From Planctomycetota bacterium (GTDB taxonomy: Bacteria > Planctomycetota > Phycisphaerae > Sedimentisphaerales > Anaerohalosphaeraceae): a stretch of 19,483 nt of DNA. The position numbers were made by a program, and so were the translations under genes. A model generated the notes under the pieces. That model was given only the letters and a program-made list of their open reading frames with translations, was not told the origin of the DNA and did no database searches. The stretch is taken from contig DAOVVQ010000034.1 in the NCBI GenBank assembly GCA_030637065.1, forward strand, positions 1-19,483, written 5' to 3'. Below are positions 1 through 7,394 of this stretch, piece after piece. Within the stretch, counting starts at the first letter, position 1. Each line of letters starts with the position of its first letter.

Positions 1-159
1 AGTCACGCCGAGGTCATCAGCCTTGCCGGTCTCAGTGATGTCGATCAGCCCTTACAGCCGGTCCTTTCGCCGGTAGACCCGGTAGCAGACGGCATAATCA
101 ACCTGTTCGATATCGGCCGTGTGGCGGAGTCGTTCATGCTGGAAGAGCTCTGGCCGTAG
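1..159 (+). CDS. C-terminal end of a protein with a dockerin-like repeat (partial)
   Basis: Frame 1 is open from the left edge to a TAG at 157-159 and gives 52 residues; the start lies outside the window. Residues 26-38 read D-P-V-A-D-G-I-I-N-L-F-D-I, matching the dockerin type I calcium loop at positions 1, 5, 9 and 12 (D26, D30, N34, D37), with V28 in place of the usual N/D at position 3. A short helix and a W-P end follow. Such C-terminal repeats are common on secreted carbohydrate-active proteins of Phycisphaerae, so this was probably an exported or surface enzyme or binding protein. Its catalytic part is not visible, so no function is assigned. A strong stem-loop begins 17 bases after the stop. 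The reading rests on one motif in a short fragment. Confidence 0.65.
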   Translation, partial: SHAEVISLAGLSDVDQPLQPVLSPVDPVADGIINLFDIGRVAESFMLEELWP

Positions 160-175
160 TCTGAGCATAGGCGGT

Positions 176-203
176 TAGCCGGAGGGCATCTGCCTTCCGG
201 TTG
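176..203 (+). terminator. Stem-loop after the dockerin-tailed gene, possible terminator without U-tract
   Basis: The left arm (176-187) and right arm (192-203) can form 12 base pairs including three G-U type pairs, closed by the tetraloop ATCT (188-191). The core arms are CCGGAGGGC and GCCTTCCGG. The hairpin sits 17 bases after the stop at 159, where an intrinsic terminator would lie. It is followed by TTGGCAGGGG rather than a T run, so it may instead stabilise the 3' end of the transcript. The pairing is seen directly; the role is inferred. Confidence 0.5.
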
Positions 204-217
204 GCAGGGGCCGACAG

Positions 218-406
218 ATGGGAATGAACCGACGAGAGATTCTGACCGGTTCGACCGCCGCAACGGGAGATTTGTTATCGTCCGGCGGTCGGGTGAGGAT
301 GCGTGTCGGCGGCGAACGCCGGGTTTTCCCGCGGCGGCGGCATATATGTAGTTCTGTACTCAGCCGGTCTGCGGCCCGACAGAGGCAATACGAAATTTTC
401 CCTTAG
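218..406 (+). pseudogene. Decayed twin-arginine leader, probable remnant of another array gene
   Basis: A 62-codon frame begins M-G-M-N-R-R-E-I-L, the twin-arginine start used by the downstream sulfatases. It continues with a small-residue stretch (GSTAATGDLLSSGG) and then R-V-R-M-R-V-G, which lines up with the LLSNRGLDVR-x-G segment of those genes. After about residue 35 it becomes arginine-rich and shows no sulfatase features: no DD or DQ pair and no C-x-P-x-R. AGGGG at 206-210 lies 7 bases before the ATG at 218, a plausible former ribosome binding site. The best reading is a truncated copy of a Tat-sulfatase start whose body was deleted or scrambled. A chance resemblance in a GC-rich spacer cannot be excluded. 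Confidence 0.4.
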
Positions 407-463
407 ACGTCGGTTCTCCGGCAGAGGGGGATGGTACGGCTATTTGGAACTGACCGCTGGCGG

Positions 464-493
464 TTGTCGGCGGAGATAAATAGAGATTAATAT
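464..493 (+). promoter_or_regulatory. Weak candidate promoter for the S1-S5 run
   Basis: TTGTCG (464-469) and TAATAT (488-493) are 18 bases apart, in an AT-richer patch of an otherwise GC-rich spacer. They match the sigma-70 boxes at 3/6 and 4/6 positions. Transcription from here would leave an untranslated leader of roughly 95 bases before S1. This is a guess by eye and other starts are possible. Confidence 0.2.
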
Positions 494-543
494 CAGATGT
501 TGGTGGTATGTTGCAACGGCGTGGTCGAGGCCGGTGTAAATTG

Positions 544-555
544 TGTGCGCGCACA
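544..555. promoter_or_regulatory. 12-base perfect palindrome, possible operator
   Basis: TGTGCGCGCACA is its own reverse complement and lies 44 bases before the S1 start codon. It is the only sizeable palindrome close to the head of the S1-S5 run, so a dimeric regulator could bind here. I recognise no specific regulator consensus, and chance palindromes of this length in GC-rich sequence are not rare. Confidence 0.2.
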
Positions 556-588
556 ATGCAATGGCGAACCGATTGGTATACTTGCGTC

Positions 589-594
589 AGGAGA
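589..594 (+). promoter_or_regulatory. Ribosome binding site that fixes the S1 start
   Basis: AGGAGA lies 4 bases before the ATG at 599. The twin-arginine motif follows at residues 7-8. Together these favour 599 over the longer frame that opens at 497. Confidence 0.7.
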
Positions 595-598
595 GCAG

Positions 599-1996
599 AT
601 GAGCGAGAGATTGAACCGTCGTGATTTTTTGAAGCTTGGCGCTGCCGCTGCCGCCGGCGGTGTTGTGTTGGGCAATAAGGGTCTTAATGTTCAGATCGGG
701 CGTCGTCCTAATATTATTTTTATTCAGTCTGATCAGCATCGCGGTACGATAATGAACTGCGCCGGCGACAGCCAGGCGATAACTCCGAATTTTGACCGGC
801 TTGCGAGGGAGGGCGCTCATTTTACGCGGTGTGCAAGTTCGAGCCCGGTTTGTTCTCCTACTCGTGCTACTTATCAGACGGGGCTTTATCCTCATACGCA
901 CGGGGTGACGAGCAATAACAAGCTGCTGGACCCAAATCTTACGTCGATCGCCGAGATATTTGCCTCGAAGGGTTATGCGACCGGTTATATAGGCAAGTGG
1001 CATATGGACGGGTTCGTCCCAGCCGATCAGCCCGGTGGGTATATTGCGCCGGGTCCGCGTCGTCAGGGCTGGGATGAGTGGAACGGCTATCAGAAGTCGC
1101 ACGAGTATTTTGACGTTTGGAAGTACGACGAAAATGGCAATAAGGTCTCCGTCGACGGTTATAACTGGGAGCCGACGTGGCATACGGATATGGTGCTTGA
1201 TTTTGCCCGTCGCCACAGCCAAGCGGGCAGGCCCTGGATATATTACTTAGCTTACGGTCCGCCGCATCTACCCGAGCAGTGTTTGCAGAAGTATCTTGAT
1301 ATGTATGACCCTGATGAGTTCGAGTTCAATCCCGATGTCGTTGCCGGCGTTCCCGCGAATAAGGAAGCGGAACTTCGGGAGACGACTCAGGTTTATTACG
1401 GCCAGATCACCGCGCTTGACGATGAGATCGGGCGTTTGATCGACGGCCTTAAGGACCTTGGCATCGACGACAATACGATCATCCTTTATACGAGCGACCA
1501 TGGGGATCGGCTTGGCAGCCATTACGAGCAGGCGGGCAAGATCCGCGGCAAGAGTTCGCCGTACTGGACGGCGTTTCGGATACCTCTGATAATTCGCTGG
1601 CCCGGGCATGTCAAGGGCCAGGTCTGCGATACGTTGGCGTGCAGTGTCGATGTTGTTCCGACGCTGCTGGAGCTTGCCGGGGTCGAGGTTCCCTCTTATA
1701 TGCAGGGCGATAGTCTTGCGGATTGGTGCCTTACGGGTAAGGGTAAGGATAACGAGGCTGTTTACTTCAGTGCAGCCGGCTGGCGCGGCGTCTGGGACGG
1801 ACGTTTTATTTATGCCCCGGTGGGTAAATATAATGTGATGTACGACCATCAGAACGATCCTTACGAGATGAATAATATTGTCGATTCGCCGGCTTATGCG
1901 GACGAAAGGAAGCGGCTGGGGAAGATAATGGTGGATTTTGCGAAGCGGACGAACGATCCGGAGTTGGGGAATATTCGGGATGTTTACCGTAGTTGA
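599..1996 (+). CDS. S1: Tat-exported DQ-type sulfatase
   Basis: This 465-residue enzyme should hydrolyse a sulfate ester using a calcium ion and a formylglycine, outside the cytoplasmic membrane. The leader has N-R-R-D-F-L-K at residues 6-12, a Gly/Ala-rich core and then L-G-N-K-G-L-N-V. The N-terminal metal site is S-D-Q-H (D45, Q46), the DQ variant instead of two aspartates. The formylglycine motif is C85-S-P-T-R89, followed by G-K-W-H-M-D-G at 132-138 and S-D-H-G-D at 299-303 as the second metal and active-site segment. The length is normal for the family. It heads the S1-S5 run, with 26 bases before S2. S8 and S9 share its DQ and GKWHxDG features, but S1 is only distantly related to them. 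Substrate cannot be read from sequence. Confidence 0.93.
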   Translation: MSERLNRRDFLKLGAAAAAGGVVLGNKGLNVQIGRRPNIIFIQSDQHRGTIMNCAGDSQAITPNFDRLAREGAHFTRCASSSPVCSPTRATYQTGLYPHTHGVTSNNKLLDPNLTSIAEIFASKGYATGYIGKWHMDGFVPADQPGGYIAPGPRRQGWDEWNGYQKSHEYFDVWKYDENGNKVSVDGYNWEPTWHTDMVLDFARRHSQAGRPWIYYLAYGPPHLPEQCLQKYLDMYDPDEFEFNPDVVAGVPANKEAELRETTQVYYGQITALDDEIGRLIDGLKDLGIDDNTIILYTSDHGDRLGSHYEQAGKIRGKSSPYWTAFRIPLIIRWPGHVKGQVCDTLACSVDVVPTLLELAGVEVPSYMQGDSLADWCLTGKGKDNEAVYFSAAGWRGVWDGRFIYAPVGKYNVMYDHQNDPYEMNNIVDSPAYADERKRLGKIMVDFAKRTNDPELGNIRDVYRS

Positions 1997-2022
1997 GTTA
2001 TTCGTGTATGGAGTGTTAGGCA

Positions 2023-3447
2023 ATGAGAATTAACAGGCGTGATTTTTTGAAGAGTTGTGCGGCATTGGGCGCCGGCGGGCTTTTGCTTTCGAATAAGGCT
2101 TTGGATGTTCGTCGTCTGCAGAGGAAACCTAACATTGTTTTTATCTTTATCGACGATATGGGCTGGACCGGAACCGGCTTTAATGGCAGCGGCTACTACG
2201 AAACGCCTAATACCGACGTTCTGGCAAGTGAGGGGATGATATTTACCAATGCCTACACCTGCGCGGCCAACTGCGCGCCGACCAGGGCGACATTGATGTC
2301 GGGGCAATACGGGCCGAGGACCGGTGTCTATACCGTGGGCAGCGGTGCAAGGGGTGATTCGGTGGACAGAAGGCTTATCCCGACTACCAACATAACTAAT
2401 CTTCCAAAAGAAATTGTAACTGTCGCCGATTCTTTAGGAGGTGCCGGTTACGTGACAGCTTGCATCGGCAAGTGGCACCTGGGCAACAGCGCTGAATATA
2501 GTCCTGATGCCCGGGGATTCGATTATGTTATCGCAAACAGTAATATTCCCGGGAACCCGACGGTTGATCCCAAACGCGCCAGTGCATTCAGCGATCACTG
2601 CATAACTTTTATGGAGGCAAACAAAGACAAGCCTTTCTTCCTTTATATGTCGCATCATGCGGTTCACACGCCGAACGAATCGACGCCGGAGCTAACGGCC
2701 AAATACGAAGCAAAGCCCGAATGGCATGGACAAAATCATGCTGTATACGGAGGTATGACCGAACACACTGATACCGGTATTGGGCGGGTGCTGGATAAAA
2801 TTGACGAACTTGGCATAAGGGATAATACCCTTGTGATCTTTTACTGCGATAATGGCGGAGCCGGACAACAGACTTCTAACTGGCCCCTTCGCGGCTACAA
2901 GGGCATGTTCTATGAAGGCGGAATCCGTGTGCCGATGTGTGCCCGCTGGCCCGGCATTATAAGACCCGGTACGAAATGTGATGAGCCGGTTATAACCGTT
3001 GATTTTTACCCGACGTTCATGGAACTCGCCAAAGGAAAAAGACCGGATAGTCAGCCTTTGGACGGCGTAAGTATAATACCGCTTTTCAATGGCGCTAAGA
3101 GTCTGAACCGCTACGCTCTTTACTGGCATTTCCCCGGGTATCTGCAAGGCGGCTATGAAGGTTCCAGGGATCCTATTTTCCGAACGCGTCCGGTAGGAAC
3201 TATACGAAAGGGAAAATGGAAACTGCTTCAGTATTTCGAGGAGTGGGTACTGGATGGCGGCGGGGCAGCAATAGATACGAACAATTCCATAGAACTGTAT
3301 GACCTTGAAAATGATATGAGCGAAACAACGAATCTTGCTCTAACAAATAAAGCAAAACGTGACGAACTGCTCGCAGACCTGCAGGCCTGGCAGGCTTCGG
3401 TCAATGCTCCTATTCCTACCGAGTATAATACGGAGTATACGGGATAA
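2023..3447 (+). CDS. S2: Tat-exported arylsulfatase-type sulfatase
   Basis: A 474-residue sulfatase. The leader has N-R-R-D-F-L-K at residues 4-10, then LLLSNKALDV. The N-terminal metal pair is D44-D45 in IDDMGW, the formylglycine motif C84-A-P-T-R88, G-K-W-H-L-G lies at 149-154 and D-N-G-G at 276-279. The cysteine at 80 is not the modified one. The start is ATG 2023, with GGAG at 2010-2013 nine bases upstream. It is a close paralogue of S5, sharing C-A-x-N-C-A-P-T-R-A-T-L and the tail R-K-G-K-W-K-L-L-Q-Y-F-E-E. Its body uses more A/T-ending codons (AAA, GAA, CAA) than S5, although stretches of the two genes are identical at the base level. The substrate is unknown. Confidence 0.94.
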   Translation: MRINRRDFLKSCAALGAGGLLLSNKALDVRRLQRKPNIVFIFIDDMGWTGTGFNGSGYYETPNTDVLASEGMIFTNAYTCAANCAPTRATLMSGQYGPRTGVYTVGSGARGDSVDRRLIPTTNITNLPKEIVTVADSLGGAGYVTACIGKWHLGNSAEYSPDARGFDYVIANSNIPGNPTVDPKRASAFSDHCITFMEANKDKPFFLYMSHHAVHTPNESTPELTAKYEAKPEWHGQNHAVYGGMTEHTDTGIGRVLDKIDELGIRDNTLVIFYCDNGGAGQQTSNWPLRGYKGMFYEGGIRVPMCARWPGIIRPGTKCDEPVITVDFYPTFMELAKGKRPDSQPLDGVSIIPLFNGAKSLNRYALYWHFPGYLQGGYEGSRDPIFRTRPVGTIRKGKWKLLQYFEEWVLDGGGAAIDTNNSIELYDLENDMSETTNLALTNKAKRDELLADLQAWQASVNAPIPTEYNTEYTG

Positions 3448-3450
3448 GAG

Positions 3451-3487
3451 AAATAAAGAAGCAAAGAATTAAAGAATCTCTGTGATC
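3451..3487. repeat. Fragment of the AGAAGCAAAGAAT / CTCTGTG intergenic repeat
   Basis: AGAAGCAAAGAAT (3457-3469) and TTAAAGAATCTCTG (3469-3482) recur at 12208-12220 and 12242-12255 in the S7-S8 gap. A related stretch lies at 10566-10582. Here the module fills the short S2-S3 gap and runs straight into the ribosome binding site of S3. Confidence 0.7.
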
Positions 3488-3490
3488 TCT

Positions 3491-3495
3491 AAGGA
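3491..3495 (+). promoter_or_regulatory. Ribosome binding site that fixes the S3 start
   Basis: AAGGA lies 7 bases before the ATG at 3503, which directly opens M-N-R-R-D-F-L-K. This favours 3503 over the in-frame GTG at 3482, which sits inside repeat sequence and has no binding site. Confidence 0.7.
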
Positions 3496-3502
3496 TGATG
3501 TT

Positions 3503-4858
3503 ATGAACCGGCGTGATTTTTTGAAGGGTTTTGCTGCTTTGGTTGGCGGTGTGATGCTGTCTAATCGTGGGCTTGATGTTCGCATTGAAGTTGGTCGTCC
3601 TAATATTGTTTTCTTTCTGATCGACGATATGGGCTGGCGTGATGCGGGTTGTTACGGCAGCACGTTTTACGAGACGCCGAATATCGACGCCCTGGCGAGC
3701 GAGGGGATGCTTTTTACCAATGCTTATGCCTCTCCTGTGTGTTCGCCGACGCGGGCGAGTATTATGACGGGTAAGTATCCGGCGAGGGTGCATTTGACGG
3801 ATTGGATTGCCGGCAGGCAGCCGAACTCTTCTTATAAGCTGCTGCGGCCAGAGTTCGAGCAGGCGCTTCCGCTGGGAGAGGTTACTATTGCAGAGGCACT
3901 TGATGCTCGAGGTTATGTTTCGGGGTATGTCGGTAAGTGGCATTTGGGCAAAAACGCACCGTATCTGCCAGAGGGGCAGGGCTTCGATTATACCGGTGAC
4001 CATATCAAGTCGTCCGGGGACGATCCCAAGAGCGTCGATGTGCTTACGCGGCGGGCGATCGATTTCATGGAGCAAAACAGCCGTCGCCCGTTCTTTTTGT
4101 ATCTGAGCCATCACGCGGTCCACCTTCCTATCGACGGACCGGACGATCTGATCGCCAAGTACGAGGCTAAGAGCCCCAGCGGCGGACAGGGCAATGCCGG
4201 GTATGCGGCGATGACCGAATATATGGACGAAAGTGTCGGGCGGGTTTTGACTCGGCTGAGCGAACTTGGGCTTTCGGAAAATACGGTGGTGATATTTTAC
4301 TCGGATAACGGCGGCTATAGTTACGAAAAGAGCGGCGAGCAGGTTACTAATAATTCTCCGCTTCGCGAGGGCAAGGGTACGATGTACGAGGGCGGTATTC
4401 GCGTGCCTTTGATCGTTCGCTGGCCCAGCCGTGTCGAGCCGGGGAGCGTCTGCGATGAGCAGGTGATGGGGCTGGATCTGTATCCGACGGTTCTCGATAT
4501 CGCCGGTGTTAAGGACGTTGAGGACCTCCCGATAGACGGTCTTAGTATTACAGGATTGCTCAAGGGCAGGGGCGGCCTTGGCCGGGATGCGATCTTCTGG
4601 CATTATCCTCATTATCATCATACCACGCCGGTCGGCGCGGTTCGGCAGGGCGACTGGAAGCTGCTGGAATATTTCGAATATGACCAGGGCGACCCAGCCA
4701 GATATGAGCTTTATAACCTGGCCGACGATATCGGCGAAACGAACGATCTGTCCGGCACTCAGACGGCTAAGCGGGACGAACTTGCGGAGATGCTCAGGAA
4801 CTGGCGGATTTCGGTCGATGCGCATATGCCTGTGCCGAATCCGGATTATGTCGGATAG
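3503..4858 (+). CDS. S3: Tat-exported arylsulfatase-type sulfatase
   Basis: A 451-residue sulfatase with the leader M-N-R-R-D-F-L-K and then V-M-L-S-N-R-G-L-D-V-R. It has the paired aspartates of IDDMGW, the formylglycine motif C80-S-P-T-R84, G-K-W-H-L-G at 144-149 and D-N-G-G at 268-271. The segment after the cysteine, T-G-K-Y-P-A-R-V-H-L-T-D-W, is typical of the large bacterial group usually annotated as arylsulfatase or N-acetylgalactosamine-6-sulfatase; SulfAtlas S1_16 is my guess. It ends with the common W-K-L-L-E-Y-F-E and L-Y-N-L-x-D-D-I-G-E-T-N-D-L pattern. A 77-base gap without an obvious terminator separates it from S4, so it is probably co-transcribed with its neighbours. Confidence 0.94.
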   Translation: MNRRDFLKGFAALVGGVMLSNRGLDVRIEVGRPNIVFFLIDDMGWRDAGCYGSTFYETPNIDALASEGMLFTNAYASPVCSPTRASIMTGKYPARVHLTDWIAGRQPNSSYKLLRPEFEQALPLGEVTIAEALDARGYVSGYVGKWHLGKNAPYLPEGQGFDYTGDHIKSSGDDPKSVDVLTRRAIDFMEQNSRRPFFLYLSHHAVHLPIDGPDDLIAKYEAKSPSGGQGNAGYAAMTEYMDESVGRVLTRLSELGLSENTVVIFYSDNGGYSYEKSGEQVTNNSPLREGKGTMYEGGIRVPLIVRWPSRVEPGSVCDEQVMGLDLYPTVLDIAGVKDVEDLPIDGLSITGLLKGRGGLGRDAIFWHYPHYHHTTPVGAVRQGDWKLLEYFEYDQGDPARYELYNLADDIGETNDLSGTQTAKRDELAEMLRNWRISVDAHMPVPNPDYVG

Positions 4859-4935
4859 TGCGGCGTGGGTGGCATTATGGTCTGAAATGTGGCAAGAAGA
4901 AATAAGAGTAAATATTTATCGATAGGAAATTTGTT

Positions 4936-7356
4936 GTGAACCAAAAAGCTGCTATTGTTTCGATTCTTTTATTAGCCGTAGTGGGTATGTCACAGGCCGC
5001 TGCTCCGGTTGGCGGTACCATTTGGCTGTACTCGGTCTCAACGAACTCATATGTGACGATGGACCCAGCCAATGGAAATTGGCTGGCAGCGAAGAACGTC
5101 TCATTGGTTGATACGAATGAGCAGTACATTGTCGAAGATGCCGGCAGCGGGAATATCCTGCTGAAATCGGTGGTCAACTCAAACTATGCCAAAGTCGATA
5201 CTGACGACGTAAAAAAGTTGAAAGCCAACACTACATCGACAACCGACCCAAACGTACTTTTTGAATGGATCGACCTTGGCGGCGGAAAAATCCGCTTGAG
5301 AAATGTCGGAAACGGTTTGAACGTGCGTCCGGGCGGCGGTTCTAATGTATTGAGGGCGAACACAGCGGATACCGGAACCGATACGGAGTTCAATTGGGGA
5401 TTGGTTGGTGTTGATACTTTCGCACCGTTGCCCAATCCGGCTGCATTTGCGACGACTCCCTATGCTATAGGTATCGATTCGATTGTAATGGCCGCTGCGA
5501 TCGGCTCTGATGAAACGGATCCGGTTGAGTACTATTTTGCTGAGACCTCGGGCAACCCCGGCGGCAGTGACAGCGGCTGGCAAACCTCTGTAAGTTATAC
5601 AGACACCGAACTCGATCCGAATACGCAGTATACCTATACCGTTCAGATGCGCGATGCCATTACACCGACCCCGAATGTCGGTACCGCTTCTGATCCGGCA
5701 AACGCAACGACTGATCTTCTATCAATTCATGACCCCGATTTGGATGACAGCGGCTTTGTCGATATGAACGATTTATCTATATTGACCCGTGAATGGATGA
5801 AGCCGGACTGCGTCAACATCGCCAATATGGATGATGATTGCGGTGTCGATGAAGGCGACTTAACCGCTTTCTCCTCAAAATGGTTATCCAAAATACCCAA
5901 CATCGTTATGATTTTCGTTGATGACTGGGCATGGAACGGTTCGCCGGTTGCCATGGAAGACAGCAGGGCAAATTCGTTTTTCCCGTTATTGCAAATGCCG
6001 AATTTGTCGCAGATGGCTGCTGACGGGATGAAGTTCCAGAACGCCTATGCGGGCGCTCCTCAGTGTTCACCCTCGCGCGTTTGCCTTCAGACCGGTATGA
6101 GCACGGCGCGAACCGGTTATACACTCGTTACGCAGACGGATTACTATGACACAAGAGATCAATATGCAGGCTTGCCAGTGGTTTCCAATGGTTCGGATAA
6201 GTGGATCGATCCGGATAAGACCACGATTCCTGAGGCATTAAAGAAACATGGATATGCCAGCGCCCACTTTGGTAAATGGCATATGTACAGCTCTGCCAGT
6301 GATGAAGGGTATATCGCACACGATGGAGAAACGACTAATAACGAGGGTAACACACAAGTGCCCGGCGATCCCAAATTGATGTTCAGCATTACCGAGCGAG
6401 CGATGGACTTCATGGAAGAACAGGTAGCGGTTCAAAGACCCTTCTATGTGCAGATTTCCCATTACGCGATGCACGGTGGACGTGAGTGCCTGCCCGAAAC
6501 GCGTGCTAAATACCAGAACCTCCCGGAGGTGGTTGCCTATAACGGCGGCGAAACGGACCCGGACAATATTAGTTACAAATCCGACCCAGCCGTCTGGCTC
6601 GGTATGGGAGAGGATATGGACGGCCGCATTGGTGCTGTTATGCAGAAACTTGAAGACTTGGGAATTGCCGACAATACCTACGTAATCATGGTCGGAGATA
6701 ACGGCTATCGCCAGAAGGAGTTTGACGAATTGTCAGGACTTGCCCAGCCGCTGCACTCAGCAAAGTGGTGGGTCTGGGATGGCGGTCTGCGGGTACCGAT
6801 GATCGCGACCGGTCCGGACATTCCGGCCGGTTCGGTCAGTACGGCCAATGTTATTCATTATGACTTCCTGCCGACATTTGTGGAATGGGCCGGAGGTGAT
6901 CCGGTAACAGAACTTCCTGGCATTGACGGAGTCAGCCTGGCCTCTCTGATGCGAGGTGAAACACCCAGCACGGAATTTCTGAACCGTTACCTGTATTTCC
7001 ACTGCCCGCACTACCGAAATGAAATACCGAGTTCTGCTATCATATCCGGTTCGGACAAATTAATGTACTTCTATGGGACGAGTGTGTTTATGCCCGCGGG
7101 TTTTGATCCGAACATGTTGTTTGACCTGAGCACTGATATAGGTGAATATCACAATATCACTCCGAGTAATCCGACGCGAGCTCAGGAACTTTCTGAAGAA
7201 TTGTTCCGGTATTTGACGGAAGTAGGTGCCCGTATGCCAATAGATCCGAATCCGGACTATGACCCTAATACGTGGGAAAACTTATTAATAGAAAATCCTA
7301 ATTACGACTTATGGGGGCCTTTTGAAGGCACGCGTCCCGCGGAGGAAGATGAGTAA
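4936..7356 (+). CDS. S4: multi-domain Sec-exported sulfatase (beta-trefoil, FN3-like, dockerin-like, sulfatase)
   Basis: The longest gene here, 806 residues. It starts at GTG with AGGAA (4924-4928) seven bases upstream. Residues 1-22 are a Sec signal peptide (K4, hydrophobic core, S-Q-A-A cleavage region), unlike the Tat leaders of its neighbours. Residues about 25-160 form a repetitive fascin/ricin-like beta-trefoil (Y-V-T-M, N-Y-A-K-V, G-L-N-V-R-P), probably a carbohydrate-binding module. Residues about 162-262 look FN3-like. Two dockerin-type calcium loops follow (D268-D279 and N297-D308), with cysteines 292 and 302 between them. The sulfatase domain starts near K319: D329-D330, formylglycine motif C377-S-P-S-R381, G-K-W-H-M at 446-450 and D588-N-G. 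It is likely secreted and glycan- or surface-bound. The FN3 call is the least certain. Confidence 0.92.
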   Translation: MNQKAAIVSILLLAVVGMSQAAAPVGGTIWLYSVSTNSYVTMDPANGNWLAAKNVSLVDTNEQYIVEDAGSGNILLKSVVNSNYAKVDTDDVKKLKANTTSTTDPNVLFEWIDLGGGKIRLRNVGNGLNVRPGGGSNVLRANTADTGTDTEFNWGLVGVDTFAPLPNPAAFATTPYAIGIDSIVMAAAIGSDETDPVEYYFAETSGNPGGSDSGWQTSVSYTDTELDPNTQYTYTVQMRDAITPTPNVGTASDPANATTDLLSIHDPDLDDSGFVDMNDLSILTREWMKPDCVNIANMDDDCGVDEGDLTAFSSKWLSKIPNIVMIFVDDWAWNGSPVAMEDSRANSFFPLLQMPNLSQMAADGMKFQNAYAGAPQCSPSRVCLQTGMSTARTGYTLVTQTDYYDTRDQYAGLPVVSNGSDKWIDPDKTTIPEALKKHGYASAHFGKWHMYSSASDEGYIAHDGETTNNEGNTQVPGDPKLMFSITERAMDFMEEQVAVQRPFYVQISHYAMHGGRECLPETRAKYQNLPEVVAYNGGETDPDNISYKSDPAVWLGMGEDMDGRIGAVMQKLEDLGIADNTYVIMVGDNGYRQKEFDELSGLAQPLHSAKWWVWDGGLRVPMIATGPDIPAGSVSTANVIHYDFLPTFVEWAGGDPVTELPGIDGVSLASLMRGETPSTEFLNRYLYFHCPHYRNEIPSSAIISGSDKLMYFYGTSVFMPAGFDPNMLFDLSTDIGEYHNITPSNPTRAQELSEELFRYLTEVGARMPIDPNPDYDPNTWENLLIENPNYDLWGPFEGTRPAEEDE

Positions 7357-7394
7357 CAGAATATTTTGATTGGATACCGATCAGGAGTCAAATA

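Larger units (their letters stand above)
407..598. other. Non-coding spacer upstream of S1
   Basis: No supportable gene is seen between the leader relic and S1. The only marks are a weak promoter-like pair, TTGTCG at 464-469 and TAATAT at 488-493 (18-base spacer), and a 12-base perfect palindrome at 544-555. The open frame upstream of the S1 ATG can be translated from 497, but it has no ribosome binding site there and nothing resembling a leader, so I treat it as untranslated. Confidence 0.5.

Noticed and set aside
577..582. TATACT as a -10 box for S1
   Set aside because: Transcription would begin at or inside the ribosome binding site (589-594), and no -35 box lies at the right distance.
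497..598. Upstream extension of S1 from ATG 497
   Set aside because: There is no ribosome binding site at 497, and the extra 34 residues would bury the twin-arginine leader; AGGAGA sits just before ATG 599.
2053..2070. Cysteine in the S2/S5/S7/S8/S10/S12 leaders as a lipoprotein site
   Set aside because: The cysteine sits right after F-L-K or F-L-R at the start of the hydrophobic core, without a preceding L-x-(A/G) lipobox, so lipidation is not supported.
3416..4825. 469-codon open frame on the minus strand opposite S3
   Set aside because: It mirrors S3 almost end to end, is rich in Arg/Ile/His/Pro as expected from reverse-frame reading of GC-rich codons, shows no domain, and S3 has full sulfatase motifs. 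It is a shadow frame. The long minus-strand frames opposite the other genes are rejected for the same reason.
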